DNA of 64,000 bases from an uncultured Aquimarina sp. (GTDB lineage Bacteria > Bacteroidota > Bacteroidia > Flavobacteriales > Flavobacteriaceae): positions 62,001 to 126,000 of the forward strand of contig CALGLV010000006.1 in NCBI GenBank assembly GCA_937958985.1. Direction: 5' to 3'. Positions 17,000 to 27,162 of this stretch are shown one piece after another; positions within the stretch are counted from its first letter, which is position 1; the number at the start of each line of letters is the position of its first letter. A program made the translations under genes and the position numbers. Under the pieces are notes generated by a model. That model made no database searches, was not told the origin of the DNA, and was given only the letters and a program-made list of their open reading frames with translations.

Positions 17000-17394
17000 T
17001 CCTCATTTTTCCTTTTGAATTCTTTTGGAGCGTACAAATCTAATAACTCCTCAAAATCTTTTCTAATAATTGGTTTAGCTAAAAAAGCATCAGAGCCTAC
17101 AGCTAATGCTTTCTCTTTATGGAATTGTGTACAGTGAGCTGTTTGCATTATAACAGGAATATTGGGAAATTTAGCTTTTATAAGTTCAGTAGCCTCAAAA
17201 CCATTCATTATTGGCATTTCAACATCCATAAGAACTAAATCAATATTTTCATTACAAATTTCTACTGCTTTTTCTCCATTGGGAGCATGATATATTATCA
17301 GCTTATCTTTATAGGTCTTTTCTAAAAGCTTTTTCAACAAAATAAAATTGAGCTTTTCATCTTCGGAAATTAAAATATGAAATTTTTTAGTCAT
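16996..17394 (-). CDS. Stand-alone response regulator receiver protein
   Basis: The 132-residue protein is a single receiver domain: acidic pair SEDE near the N-terminus, phospho-accepting aspartate in DLVLMDVEMPIMNGFEA (about residue 56), threonine in MQTAHC (about 85), and lysine in FLAKPIIRKDF (about 107). There is no output domain. It lies 75 bases downstream of the large sensor kinase on the same strand and probably receives phosphate from it, serving as the receiver that many such kinases carry in fused form (inference). Confidence 0.9.
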   Translation of the reverse strand: MTKKFHILISEDEKLNFILLKKLLEKTYKDKLIIYHAPNGEKAVEICNENIDLVLMDVEMPIMNGFEATELIKAKFPNIPVIMQTAHCTQFHKEKALAVGSDAFLAKPIIRKDFEELLDLYAPKEFKRKNED

Positions 17395-17469
17395 GACTTT
17401 AAAATAACAAACACATTAATAATTAAAACTATAATCTTATTATGTAACAATCAAGATAGGCTACTTATA

Positions 17470-20400
17470 TTAGTGCGGTAATTCTACATAAAAAACAGAT
17501 CCTTCTCCTAACTCAGATTCTACCCAAATCTTGCCTTTAAAACTTTTTACGATTCGCTCACTAATAGATAATCCTATACCCGTACCCCTGTAAATTTTAC
17601 TATTGTTGTTCCCTGCTTTTATAAAAGGCTTGAAAATTGTTTTTAAATCTTTTTCAGAAATACCAATCCCTGTATCTTTTACAAAAAAGATAATTCGATC
17701 ACCGCTTGTTGTGTACCCAAATTCAACACTTCCTCTCTCTGTGAATTTAATCGCATTATTTACTAAATTAATCAGTATTTGTCGTAATCTAATTGGATCA
17801 GTATTAATTAATATATTTTCAGAGCTTGAAGCTTTATCAAAAGATAAAGGAACATTTGGCTTTTCATTTTTCTTTAAAATAACCTCAAATTGCTTTAAAA
17901 AATCATCAACATTTAATTCTTGAATATTTAACTCAATACCTTGAGCATCCATTATCGAGATATCTAAAATATCGTCAATTAATACCAATAAACTTTCACA
18001 ACTATCTTTAACGATTCCTATATATTCGTTTCGTTCTTCCTCTAAAAGGTCGTCATCACCCAAAAGTCCAGAAAACCCATAAATAGCATTCATTGGTGTT
18101 CTAATTTCATGACTCATGTTGGCTATAAATGCTGATTTTAACAAATCAGATTCTTCTGCTTTAACTTTTGCTTTTTCTAACTGCTTTGTTCTTTGAGTGA
18201 CTAACTTTTCTAAATTGTTCCTGTGATCCGATAATTCATTGTTTTGATTCTGAATTTTATTAGTTTGCTTAGTCAACAGCTGGTTCGCTTCAATAAGTTC
18301 TTCGGTACTTTCAGAAACTTTTTGCCTTAATTTTTTTTGCTGTTTTTTAAAAATCGACAATCGTATAAAATAGAATAAAAAAGGAAAAGAGACGAGAATA
18401 ATTATAAGCAAAATTTTAAACCAGTTAGAAAGATACCATGGTCCAATTTTTACAATAGTTATTTTTTTTATTGTTGTAGAACTTAAATTATCATTATTAG
18501 TTCCTGTAAGCTTAAACGTATATTCCCCAGCATCTAAATTCGTATATGTAGCTGTTCTAGAATTTTTAGAATCTACCCATACTTTATCGTAACCTTCTAA
18601 TTTGTATTTATAATTATTCCTTTCAGGATCTAAATAATTTAGACCTGTAAAAGATATCTCAAGACTCGATTGTTCTTTACTTAAAACAATTTCTTGCTTG
18701 GCGTCAAATGTTTCTAAAACGTACTCATAAACATTATTTTCATTTGGTCTAGATTTCAACACTGAAAGGGAAGTTATTTCAAGTTTTGGTGGGTTTTTAT
18801 TAAGCACCAAATCTTTTGGATTAAAATAATTTAACCCCCTAGAAGAACCGAAATATATAAAACCAGAATCGCTCTTATAAATTGCTTTACGTTTAAAATC
18901 GTTGGTTGTTAATCCATCTTGTTTTGTTAATGTAGTTACGAAACCATTCTTATCAATTTCAATTATCCCATGATTTGTAGACAACCAAATACTATTTTCA
19001 TCATCTTGTGTGATGGCTTGTATTGACAGGTTTTTTTTGACTATTTTAAGGTCAAAAAAAATGAATTCCCCCGTTTCTTTGTTAAATTTAAACAAACCTA
19101 TATTTGTTCCTACCCAAAGTTGATTATTCTTATCGACGAAAGAGCAAAAAATATTAGCTAAATTATTTTTCTGTTGCCTAAAATCAAAAGATCTATAAAT
19201 ATTGGTTTGCGGATTAAAAAAATTGACAGAAGCATAGGTATTAAATATAATTTCTTGCTTACTATATTGCTGAATTGAACTTATGTTTAAAAAAGGGATT
19301 CCATAAGGGTTGTTTTTTGACCTATATAAAGATTCTAATTTATCAGTACTATAATTATATTCATAAACACCACCTTCATGGGTAGCTACCCACAATTTAT
19401 TATCTAAGCCTTGCTTTATATCAACTACTTTGTCTATTTTAAGCCCTGTTTGGTAATCGAAAAGTTTGTAGCGCTTAAAATCATCTGTTTTATAATTATA
19501 CTTAAGCAGCCCTCCTTCCCAAGTTCCTACCCATAAGTTCCCAAATGAATCATATTCTAAAGTTTGGACAGAATTTCTTCTAAGGCTTTTCTGATTATCT
19601 TCTCTGTATTGATAATGTTTAAACTCTCCTGTAATTTTATCAATCCTATCTAAGCCTGCTTCCGATCCAATCCAAAAGTAATTCGGATCTTCCGTGATTG
19701 CATTTAAAAGGTTGCTTCTAAAATAATAACCTTCATCTTCTTTTTTGGCAGTAAAAATTTTTTTCCTTCTTTTAGAGTAATAATTAACTCCACCCCCATA
19801 GGTACCTACCCATAAATCACCTACACTATCTTCTAACAAACTAAAAACAGAGCTATCACTAATACTTTCTGGATCTGAAATATCATATAAATAGACTTCT
19901 GATATTTCGGTATTTAAATTGATTTTGGTAAGTCCTTGACTACTCCCTTTAGCAACCCATAAAACATTTTCTGAATCTACTATAATTTTAGTAACAGCCC
20001 CATCACTGTGTTTTTTAAACAACTTATTTTTATCACATGGATCGTAATAGTAGAGGCCATTTTGACCAAACCCTGCCCAAATTCTTCCTTGCTTATCTTC
20101 GGCAATGGTGCCAATATCATTTTTTGTAGCCTTATCAATTCCCTCGAATTGATTTATCTTTTCGAAAGAATCTTCAGTTATATCATATTTAAAGACAACC
20201 CTCGTTGAGCCAAACCAAATATTACCAATAGAATCTTTGTAATAACTAATTATCTTTTTACCGTGAGTTGGGTGTTCCTTGTTTTGTGATACATTATCGT
20301 AATTACCTGTATTCACATTTAATTTCAATAAACCGTCAGAACTAAGCACCCAAGTATATTTCTCATTTAATTTTACAACACCATAGTATTCTAATGCAGG

Positions 20401-20772
20401 TAGTTTGTCATAAACTTTCAGATTATTATCTGAAAATATATACATTTTACTGTAAGTAGCTACCCAAAGTTCATCTTTTGATTTTGTTTTAATATCATTT
20501 ACATGAGTTCCAACATAGGAAGATCCCTGCTTATTTTTGGGTCTAAAAGTTTTACATTCATAGGCATCAAATCTATTTAAACCATCGGCTGTACCAAACC
20601 ATATAAAGCCATTAGTATCTTGATAAACACATCTTACCCAATTGCTTGAAAGCCCATAGTCTTCACCAATACGTTTAAACTTAACTTGATTTTTGTCTTT
20701 AGGTTGAGCAATAGTATAAGTCCATGTAACTAGTACAAGAAAAAATAAACTGTATTTATTCAAAAAACTCAC
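17470..20772 (-). CDS. Two-component-regulator-propeller sensor histidine kinase
   Basis: The 1100-residue protein has a signal peptide ([14 protein letters not shown]). About fourteen beta-propeller repeats of the DxxGxxWxGT type follow (residues 35-680), then a Y_Y_Y domain (about 705-775), one membrane helix ([19 protein letters not shown], about 783-801) and a coiled coil. The cytoplasmic part is a HisKA domain with [19 protein letters not shown] and a HATPase with [13 protein letters not shown] and [13 protein letters not shown], ending at the kinase domain. It is thus the kinase part of a hybrid two-component sensor without fused receiver or AraC output. Start is GTG, chosen because it yields a complete signal peptide. 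The ligand is probably periplasmic. The secreted GH5 enzyme lies just upstream and the separate receiver just downstream. Confidence 0.92.
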   Translation of the reverse strand: MSFLNKYSLFFLVLVTWTYTIAQPKDKNQVKFKRIGEDYGLSSNWVRCVYQDTNGFIWFGTADGLNRFDAYECKTFRPKNKQGSSYVGTHVNDIKTKSKDELWVATYSKMYIFSDNNLKVYDKLPALEYYGVVKLNEKYTWVLSSDGLLKLNVNTGNYDNVSQNKEHPTHGKKIISYYKDSIGNIWFGSTRVVFKYDITEDSFEKINQFEGIDKATKNDIGTIAEDKQGRIWAGFGQNGLYYYDPCDKNKLFKKHSDGAVTKIIVDSENVLWVAKGSSQGLTKINLNTEISEVYLYDISDPESISDSSVFSLLEDSVGDLWVGTYGGGVNYYSKRRKKIFTAKKEDEGYYFRSNLLNAITEDPNYFWIGSEAGLDRIDKITGEFKHYQYREDNQKSLRRNSVQTLEYDSFGNLWVGTWEGGLLKYNYKTDDFKRYKLFDYQTGLKIDKVVDIKQGLDNKLWVATHEGGVYEYNYSTDKLESLYRSKNNPYGIPFLNISSIQQYSKQEIIFNTYASVNFFNPQTNIYRSFDFRQQKNNLANIFCSFVDKNNQLWVGTNIGLFKFNKETGEFIFFDLKIVKKNLSIQAITQDDENSIWLSTNHGIIEIDKNGFVTTLTKQDGLTTNDFKRKAIYKSDSGFIYFGSSRGLNYFNPKDLVLNKNPPKLEITSLSVLKSRPNENNVYEYVLETFDAKQEIVLSKEQSSLEISFTGLNYLDPERNNYKYKLEGYDKVWVDSKNSRTATYTNLDAGEYTFKLTGTNNDNLSSTTIKKITIVKIGPWYLSNWFKILLIIILVSFPFLFYFIRLSIFKKQQKKLRQKVSESTEELIEANQLLTKQTNKIQNQNNELSDHRNNLEKLVTQRTKQLEKAKVKAEESDLLKSAFIANMSHEIRTPMNAIYGFSGLLGDDDLLEEERNEYIGIVKDSCESLLVLIDDILDISIMDAQGIELNIQELNVDDFLKQFEVILKKNEKPNVPLSFDKASSSENILINTDPIRLRQILINLVNNAIKFTERGSVEFGYTTSGDRIIFFVKDTGIGISEKDLKTIFKPFIKAGNNNSKIYRGTGIGLSISERIVKSFKGKIWVESELGEGSVFYVELPH

Positions 20773-20829
20773 CTAATTATTTTATCTAAAATTACCCTGT
20801 TGTTGCACGCTTTGATATTTTAATACTCA

Positions 20830-20884
20830 AAAAGTGTTAATTCAAGCTATTGTCTATAAAAATACAACTTGAATTAACACTTTT
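20830..20884 (-). terminator. Long hairpin between GH5 gene and sensor kinase
   Basis: A perfect 17-base inverted repeat (AAAAGTGTTAATTCAAG and its complement) encloses a 21-base loop, 25 bases downstream of the GH5 stop codon on the minus strand. The T-run after the second arm is short (TTTTT). It is probably a terminator for the GH5 gene or a processing stem protecting its transcript. Confidence 0.65.
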
Positions 20885-20909
20885 AACTTTAATTACTCAA
20901 TAAGTGAAA

Positions 20910-22862
20910 TTAATTTTTGACAAACCTAAGGTTTTGCTTTTGGTTATCAATAGTTATAGATAATATATACACTCCACTTTCTAAATTTTGAACATTAATT
21001 CTATTATTTATTAATTCTGTTTTAGACTGAATTAACTTACCCTTCAAGTCAAATATAGAATATTCAATAGTTAAGGTATCGGAAGAAGGAACATCAACGT
21101 TTAGGAATGATTGAGAAGGAACAGGATATAAGCTTATTTGATTTTGGCTTACTGCATTAAAACCTTCTACATCTAAAGCAGGCGTACCATCAACAACATA
21201 ATAAAACGACTCTATATTTACAGGCCCATCTCCTATTACATTGATAGCTATGTCTCTTGCCGTATTAGAAAAAGGAACCCCTGTAATAGTTATTATTTGA
21301 TAATTATCTAATCCCCCTGTGTTTGGTAAACTTATTGAGCCTAGATTAAGCATTCCTGAATCTCTTTGTAAAAGTAATTGATTTGTATCCGAATTGCTTG
21401 AAAAAACAACTTGTATCGTATAGGTTTCTTCAGTTGTTGAAGTAATCGTTTCTAAACTAAAAACAGCGGAACGACCATTTGAAAAACCGGTTAAAATACC
21501 TTGTCCTTGAAAATCGTCAACTACCAAACCTGCAGCTCTAAAATCCGAACGCGCTCCACAGGCATCAAATTCCCCCACACTTGCTGGCGTTTCCACTTCA
21601 ACTTTAAATCCCACACCAGTTGGCACTACTCCGCCTCCATCACCACAAGATGGCATAGGCGCAGCATCTCCACAATCGGCATAACTTGTACCTGCATTAA
21701 AATTCTCTATTAAACATTGTACAAAAACCCCTGATTCGGTTAATTGACCATTAAGCAATCCATTTATTCCCGCTCCAGCTTCTACTATTGCCGATCCCTC
21801 GTCCTTATCTACAACAGACCAGTTTGCATTACTTAGGTTATTATCTCTCATAAAGTCCATCCACAATAGGGTTTCATCAATAGCTACCGCCCCGTTACCA
21901 TCTGCATTTACTGTACCCCATTCAGTAACAAATAAAGCTACACCATTACTACCATCTCCTCCATTATCAATATCCATTGCTTCTTCAGCGATATCTCTTA
22001 AAAATTGAGTATGTGTACCTGCATAAAAGTGTAAGGTATAGGCTACATTTAAATCCGCATTTGCTGGTAAATTTAAATCCGCCTCAGTAATTCTATTATC
22101 GGCAGCAACATTTACAAATTGCGAAAAACCTGGAGTACCTACAATAATTAAGTTATCAGGATCTATAGCTCTAATTGCATTAATCACATTTACTGCATAC
22201 GGCTTAATAATATTATTCCAAGTATCTTGCTGTAATTGAGAGTTGCTAAAAACTTGATTTTCTGCACTATTTCTGTGATTTTCTGTAGAAATAGGTTCAT
22301 TAAAAATTTCGTAAATAATGTGTTTATCTGTACCGTATTTTGTGGCTATGTGCTCAAAAAAAGTAATCGCTTCCTCTTCAAAAAAATTGGCAAAATGACT
22401 ATGAAAATCCACTAGAACATAAATATCATTTGCAATGGCTGCATCGATAACATTTTCTATTTTTTCTAATTCATCTGCTGGATTATTAAAATACCCTTCC
22501 GCACTAGGGTCGGGCATTAAATCATTAGCAAAATTTGGCTGCCTAGTAATATCTCCCTCGATATTATCATCAGCTTCTTCAACAGCCATAGCTGCTCTAA
22601 TAATACCTGAGTTCCATTGATTCGTTAAATGATCTACCACAAGTGGTGCATTGGTAGCAGAATAAAAAGGAATTCCTGATGAAAATCCACTCCAAAAAAT
22701 ACTGTTTCCTGCCACTTTAAAAGGCTGGCCCGATTCATTTTCAATGGTATTTCCATTTACTTTTAAAAGACCATTTGTTGATACTATTCCAGATTGTTGA
22801 GAAAACAATTGACTTGAAAAAGCAAAAGTTACTATTAGTAATAGTTTGTTAGTTAAGGACAT
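20910..22862 (-). CDS. Secreted GH5 endoglucanase-like enzyme with CBM6-like module and T9SS tail
   Basis: The 650-residue protein has a signal peptide (residues 1-21) and a GH5-type TIM barrel (about 30-400). Visible residues are the arginine in IIRAAMAVEE, the acid/base glutamate E189 in EIFNEP, the histidine/tyrosine pair YTLHFYAGTHTQF, and the nucleophile E314 in VTEWG. After a Gly/Pro-rich linker a beta-sandwich module (about 418-555) resembles CBM6-type binding domains. A type IX secretion sorting domain closes the protein (LYPVPSQSFLNVDVP ... GVYILSITIDNQKQNLRFVKN, in parts). Beta-1,4-glucan is the usual substrate of this GH5 subtype, though mannan or other glucans are possible. It lies upstream of the sensor kinase on the same strand. 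Confidence 0.88.
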   Translation of the reverse strand: MSLTNKLLLIVTFAFSSQLFSQQSGIVSTNGLLKVNGNTIENESGQPFKVAGNSIFWSGFSSGIPFYSATNAPLVVDHLTNQWNSGIIRAAMAVEEADDNIEGDITRQPNFANDLMPDPSAEGYFNNPADELEKIENVIDAAIANDIYVLVDFHSHFANFFEEEAITFFEHIATKYGTDKHIIYEIFNEPISTENHRNSAENQVFSNSQLQQDTWNNIIKPYAVNVINAIRAIDPDNLIIVGTPGFSQFVNVAADNRITEADLNLPANADLNVAYTLHFYAGTHTQFLRDIAEEAMDIDNGGDGSNGVALFVTEWGTVNADGNGAVAIDETLLWMDFMRDNNLSNANWSVVDKDEGSAIVEAGAGINGLLNGQLTESGVFVQCLIENFNAGTSYADCGDAAPMPSCGDGGGVVPTGVGFKVEVETPASVGEFDACGARSDFRAAGLVVDDFQGQGILTGFSNGRSAVFSLETITSTTEETYTIQVVFSSNSDTNQLLLQRDSGMLNLGSISLPNTGGLDNYQIITITGVPFSNTARDIAINVIGDGPVNIESFYYVVDGTPALDVEGFNAVSQNQISLYPVPSQSFLNVDVPSSDTLTIEYSIFDLKGKLIQSKTELINNRINVQNLESGVYILSITIDNQKQNLRFVKN

Positions 22863-22996
22863 AATGTTTTTTTTGTAAATATAAATGATATTAGCAAATT
22901 AAGTGTTAATTGCATTCTGCAATTATTTAAAAACTTAACGAAAACTATTTTATTGTATTGTGGCTGTAAAATATTTTTAATCTATATTTATTGGTA

Positions 22997-24457
22997 ATGA
23001 TAAGTAATAAAATATCACTGCGCTCTCGTTTGTTTATCGCCATGATTTTTCTAATTCTCGTGGCATCGGTAGTAATTGCTAGTATTACTATTTTACGATA
23101 TAAAGAAGAAGCCCAACAATATCACAACAACCGATTAAAACGGAAAGAAATTGCGATAAAGCAACATATAAATTACATTTTAAGAAGAACTACTTACCCA
23201 ATCACCACCGACAATATTCCTTTAATTTTCAAAGAAAAGGGAAAAATATTTGAACTCTCAGAGGTGCATCAAATGCCTCTAAATTTTTACGACTTAAACG
23301 GCAACCTGCTTATAAAATCGAATCAAAGTTTTTTACGAGATACTATTAAGCAAGGAATTCCTGGTATTGTAATTTCAAAAATAAACAACACTTTAGACAA
23401 ACGCTATTTAGTATCCTACGAAAAAGATGGCGAGCGATTTCAATCTTCATACAGTTATATTACTGATATTAAATTTAAGCCATTAGCTATATTAAATTTA
23501 CCCTATCTACAAAATGATAATTCTGTAAAAAATGACATTAATGCCTTTTTAAAAAACATTATAGAAGTCTACTTCATAATGATTTTAATAAGTATTGGTT
23601 TAGCTTATTTACTATCAAATTATATCACTCGTTCCATTACTTCTATTTCAGAAAAAATAAAACAAACCCGCTTAGATAAACAAAACAAAAAAATTGAAGC
23701 CGATAATGTAAGTGGAGAAATAAAAATACTTGTAGATGCCTACAATAACATGATTGACCAACTACAAGAAAGTGCCATACGATTAGCCGTTAGTGAGCGA
23801 GAAAATGCTTGGCGCGAAATGGCTAAGCAAGTGGCTCATGAAATAAAAAACCCATTGACTCCTATGCGCTTGACCGTTCAAAGTTTTCAACGCAAGTTTG
23901 ACCCTAAACACCCTGGTATTGAAGAAAAACTTAAAGAACACAGCAATATACTTATTGAACAAATTGACACTATGAGCACCATTGCCTCTGCATTTTCAAA
24001 TTTCGCAAAAATGCCTGCTCGTAAGGATGAAATTTTAGACATGTCTGAGATCGTAAAAGCTGCATTAGACATTTTTAAAGAACATAACATTAGTCTAAAA
24101 GAACCCAACGCACCTATAAATATTAATTTTGATCGTACTCAATTAATAAGAGTAGTTACCAATTTAATAAAAAATGCCCTTCAGGCTATACCAGAAAACA
24201 GAACCGCCGAAATTACCGTTCATTTATCTAAAAACAACAACACTGCTACACTATCGGTATCGGATAATGGTTTAGGCATAAAAAAAGAAGACCAAACTCG
24301 CATATTTGAACCTAACTTCACTACCAAAAGTAGTGGTATGGGGCTTGGCTTAGCTATGGTTAAAAGTATTATCGAAACCTATGAAGGTACTATCGGGTTT
24401 AATTCTGAAATTGACAAAGGCACACAATTTGAAATCAAAATACCTATACACAACTAG
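22997..24457 (+). CDS. Membrane sensor histidine kinase (NtrY-like)
   Basis: The 486-residue kinase begins at the ATG at 22997 (an in-frame TTG two codons earlier is less likely). It has a first membrane helix (about residues 10-32), a periplasmic domain of about 150 residues, a second helix (about 188-208), and a HAMP-like linker. HisKA follows with AKQVAHEIKNPLTPMRLTVQSF, then HATPase with NLIKNALQAIPEN, SVSDNGLGIK and GMGLGLAMVKSIIE. The HEIKNPLTPM box is of the NtrY/AtoS class, whose partners are often sigma-54 activators, but no response regulator is next to it. It is followed after six bases by the crotonase gene. Confidence 0.9.
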   Translation: MISNKISLRSRLFIAMIFLILVASVVIASITILRYKEEAQQYHNNRLKRKEIAIKQHINYILRRTTYPITTDNIPLIFKEKGKIFELSEVHQMPLNFYDLNGNLLIKSNQSFLRDTIKQGIPGIVISKINNTLDKRYLVSYEKDGERFQSSYSYITDIKFKPLAILNLPYLQNDNSVKNDINAFLKNIIEVYFIMILISIGLAYLLSNYITRSITSISEKIKQTRLDKQNKKIEADNVSGEIKILVDAYNNMIDQLQESAIRLAVSERENAWREMAKQVAHEIKNPLTPMRLTVQSFQRKFDPKHPGIEEKLKEHSNILIEQIDTMSTIASAFSNFAKMPARKDEILDMSEIVKAALDIFKEHNISLKEPNAPININFDRTQLIRVVTNLIKNALQAIPENRTAEITVHLSKNNNTATLSVSDNGLGIKKEDQTRIFEPNFTTKSSGMGLGLAMVKSIIETYEGTIGFNSEIDKGTQFEIKIPIHN

Positions 24458-24463
24458 TTTATT

Positions 24464-25237
24464 ATGAAATTTAAAAACCTACTATATCAATCTGATAATC
24501 GAATAGCATACATAACCATTAACAGACCCGACAAACTTAATGCGTTAAACGCTCTTACCCTTAAAGAAATATATGAAGCTGTAAAGCTCGCCGATGAGGA
24601 TTATGAAACTAGAGTCATTATTATTACTGGTAGTGGAGAAAAGGCTTTTGTAGCAGGTGCTGATATTAAAGAATTTTCTAAATTCAATCAGATAGAAGGC
24701 ACACAACTATCTACAAAAGGGCATCAATTGGTTTTTGATTTTATTGAAAATCTTGAAACCCCTGTGATATGCGCTGTTAATGGCTATGCCTTGGGAGGCG
24801 GACTAGAACTAGCGATGGCTTGCCATATCAGAATTGCAAGTACCAATGCTCAATTTGGCTTACCTGAAGTATCACTAGGCCTAATACCTGGCTACGGAGG
24901 CACGCAACGATTACCGCAACTTATTGGAAAAGGCCGCGCTTTTGAATTGATTTTATCTGCTAAAATGATTAACGCTGAAAAAGCTTTAGATTACGGCTTA
25001 GTAAATCACGTAATTTCTCTGGAAGAATTATTAGATACCGCTACAAAAATAGCGTTATCTATTTGCAAAAACTCATCAACAGCTATTAGCTCTGCTATTT
25101 ACGCTATAAATGCTGGTTTTGATGTTAATAAAGATGGTTATGAAATTGAAAAAGAAAGTTTTGGAAATTGCTTCGGAACCGCTGATTTTAAAGAAGGCAC
25201 GCAAGCTTTTCTAAAAAAAAGAAAGCCAAATTTCTAA
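24464..25237 (+). CDS. Enoyl-CoA hydratase/isomerase (crotonase) family
   Basis: The 257-residue cytoplasmic protein has the crotonase fold: N-terminal ITINRPDKLNAL, oxyanion-hole segments AGADIKEF and NGYALGGGLELAMACHIR, and the acid/base region QFGLPEVSLGLIPGYGGTQRL. The conserved glutamate in LPEV is in place for hydration of enoyl-CoA. The most likely role is a short-chain enoyl-CoA hydratase of fatty acid or amino acid breakdown; the exact substrate cannot be told. It is close behind the sensor kinase gene and converges on the NlpC/P60 gene with three bases between stops. Confidence 0.92.
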   Translation: MKFKNLLYQSDNRIAYITINRPDKLNALNALTLKEIYEAVKLADEDYETRVIIITGSGEKAFVAGADIKEFSKFNQIEGTQLSTKGHQLVFDFIENLETPVICAVNGYALGGGLELAMACHIRIASTNAQFGLPEVSLGLIPGYGGTQRLPQLIGKGRAFELILSAKMINAEKALDYGLVNHVISLEELLDTATKIALSICKNSSTAISSAIYAINAGFDVNKDGYEIEKESFGNCFGTADFKEGTQAFLKKRKPNF

Positions 25238-25240
25238 AAT

Positions 25241-25732
25241 TTAAAGTACTCTTCTTGCAAACTTGTATGCTTTACTCCAGTAGGGATTCCCTAAACTCGA
25301 CTCAATAACACCTTTAGAACTAGAGGAGTGAATAAATAGAACATTCCCTCCTTTAACATTTGAAACCACGCCTACGTGATTAACAGATCGACCTGATTTT
25401 TTTGAGGTTTTAAAAAAAACTAAATCCCCTGGCTGGATTTCTTTGTTTTTTAACAACCGTCCTCTTTTTGACATTTCGAAAGACACCCTTGGTAATTGTA
25501 CATTTACCTTTTGAAAGGAAGTATACACCAACCCAGAGCAATCCATCCCTTTTTTACTAATTCCTCCATACTTGTAACGAGTTCCTAAAAAACTTTTAGC
25601 ATGCGCAACTACTCTCGTTTGCTTATTAGTTTTATATGAAACCTTGTTGTATTTGGAATGATTTTGCTTTTTTAAACTTCCACACGAAACTATTAGGAAG
25701 GAAAAACTTAATAAAATTATAAAAATTTTCAT
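25241..25732 (-). CDS. NlpC/P60 family lipoprotein peptidase
   Basis: The 163-residue protein carries a lipoprotein signal (LSFSFLIVSCG, cysteine about residue 17) and an NlpC/P60 domain with the catalytic cysteine in GMDCSGLVY, histidine in VNHVGVVSN, and third polar residue in FIHSSSSKGV. Such enzymes cut peptide stems of peptidoglycan, usually the gamma-D-glutamyl-diamino acid bond, and act in the periplasm or at the outer membrane. Its ATG overlaps the lpxB stop (ATGA), so it is translated from the lpxB operon. Confidence 0.92.
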   Translation of the reverse strand: MKIFIILLSFSFLIVSCGSLKKQNHSKYNKVSYKTNKQTRVVAHAKSFLGTRYKYGGISKKGMDCSGLVYTSFQKVNVQLPRVSFEMSKRGRLLKNKEIQPGDLVFFKTSKKSGRSVNHVGVVSNVKGGNVLFIHSSSSKGVIESSLGNPYWSKAYKFARRVL

Positions 25733-26841
25733 GCTGAAATATTACTTATGATTGAATTTGCTGTTTTTTCACTAGCTCCAATTCCTCCTAATTTTTTTTC
25801 TAAATCTTCATAGTGATCCAACATCACTTTACGTGTATTCTGGTTAATTATAGCCTCAAATTCTTTCAATAAATTTTTATAAGTAAAATCATCTTGAATC
25901 AATTCAGTAACTACCTGCTTATCCATTATTAAATTAACTAACGAAATATATTTCAATTTAACAATGCGTTTTGCAATAGCATAGGACAGCGCACTCCCCT
26001 TATAACAAACTACTTGTGGCACTTTAAACAATGCTGTTTCAAGAGTAGCTGTTCCCGAGGTTACCAAGGCAGCTTCCGCATTTTTTAAAATATCGTAGGT
26101 GCGTTCCTTAATTAATTTCACGTTACTTTGACGAATCAAACTTTCATAAAATGAAGCCTCCTGCGACGGAGCCCCCGCAACAATAAATTGATACTGCGGA
26201 TACAACTCACAAATCTTAAGCATTTCGCCAAGCATTTCTGTAATTTCTTGTTTTCTACTTCCAGGTAACAGGGCTACAATTGGTTTATCTGCCAAATCGA
26301 ATTCTTTTTTTAAATCCGTAGTATTAGTTGACTTGTATGCTGCAATCGCATCAATTAAAGGATGCCCTACATAGGTTACTTCGTAATTATACTTCTTATA
26401 AAAATCTTTTACGAATGGCAAAACTACATACATATAGTCTACACATTCTTTTATTTTTTTTACCCTACCAGCTCTAGATGCCCATACCTGAGGACTAATG
26501 TAATAAAAGGTCTTAAAGTTATACTTTTTAGCCCATGTTGCAATGCGTAAATTGTACCCCGAATTATCTATAAAAATTAATGCATCAGGCTGAAATTCTA
26601 AAATATCTTGCTTGCATAATTTTATTATTTTAAGAATTTTAAACAAGTTTTGAATCACCTCAATAAAACCCATAAAAGCACGTTCTTTATAGTGCCCAAC
26701 AAGTTTAGCTCCCGCTTTTTCCATCAAATCACCACCATAGCATCGAATATCTGCACCAGGGTCTTTTCGTTTGATTTCTTTAATCAAGTTACTACCATGT
26801 AAATCTCCTGAAGCTTCTCCTGCTAAAATATAATATTTCAT
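25729..26841 (-). CDS. lpxB: Lipid-A-disaccharide synthase
   Basis: LpxB joins UDP-2,3-diacylglucosamine and lipid X to form the lipid A disaccharide. The 370-residue protein has the N-terminal ILAGEASGDLHGSNLI, the middle VGHPLIDAI, LLPGSRKQEI, and the C-terminal VTSGTATLETALFKVPQVVCYKG sequence typical of this GT19 family. Length is normal. The order is surE, small membrane protein, lpxB, NlpC/P60, with very short gaps, forming an envelope-related operon. Confidence 0.97.
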   Translation of the reverse strand: MKYYILAGEASGDLHGSNLIKEIKRKDPGADIRCYGGDLMEKAGAKLVGHYKERAFMGFIEVIQNLFKILKIIKLCKQDILEFQPDALIFIDNSGYNLRIATWAKKYNFKTFYYISPQVWASRAGRVKKIKECVDYMYVVLPFVKDFYKKYNYEVTYVGHPLIDAIAAYKSTNTTDLKKEFDLADKPIVALLPGSRKQEITEMLGEMLKICELYPQYQFIVAGAPSQEASFYESLIRQSNVKLIKERTYDILKNAEAALVTSGTATLETALFKVPQVVCYKGSALSYAIAKRIVKLKYISLVNLIMDKQVVTELIQDDFTYKNLLKEFEAIINQNTRKVMLDHYEDLEKKLGGIGASEKTANSIISNISA

Positions 26842-26863
26842 TCAACTCAATTATATTAAAATA

Positions 26864-27160
26864 TTATCCAAATTTTTGAATCATTCCAAAAATAGCTACA
26901 ATAAAAACCGCTATCATTAAGCCCCTTGCTTCATAATCTTTTTTCTGTTTTATAAATATAAAAAAAGCAATAATGTTTAATAACGCTCCAGCTGCCAAAA
27001 TGGCTCCTAATTTTTTTTGTTCATAGGCATTACCAATGGTACTTAAATAATCCGTGTCCGAAAGAATCAAAATCCATAAAGAACTCCCAATAATCGTAGC
27101 GATTACCGCCACTATAAAACCTTTTAAAACTCTTTGTATAATTGTTTTTTGCTCCATCAT
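26864..27160 (-). CDS. Small three-helix membrane protein between surE and lpxB
   Basis: The 98-residue protein has three predicted membrane helices (about residues 13-32, 50-68, 78-95) and no known catalytic motif. It starts two bases after the surE stop and ends 22 bases before lpxB, so it is certainly co-transcribed with them. I do not recognise a characterised family. The constant surE-lpxB context seen in Flavobacteriaceae suggests an envelope-associated role (inference). Confidence 0.75.
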   Translation of the reverse strand: MMEQKTIIQRVLKGFIVAVIATIIGSSLWILILSDTDYLSTIGNAYEQKKLGAILAAGALLNIIAFFIFIKQKKDYEARGLMIAVFIVAIFGMIQKFG

Positions 27161-27162
27161 TT

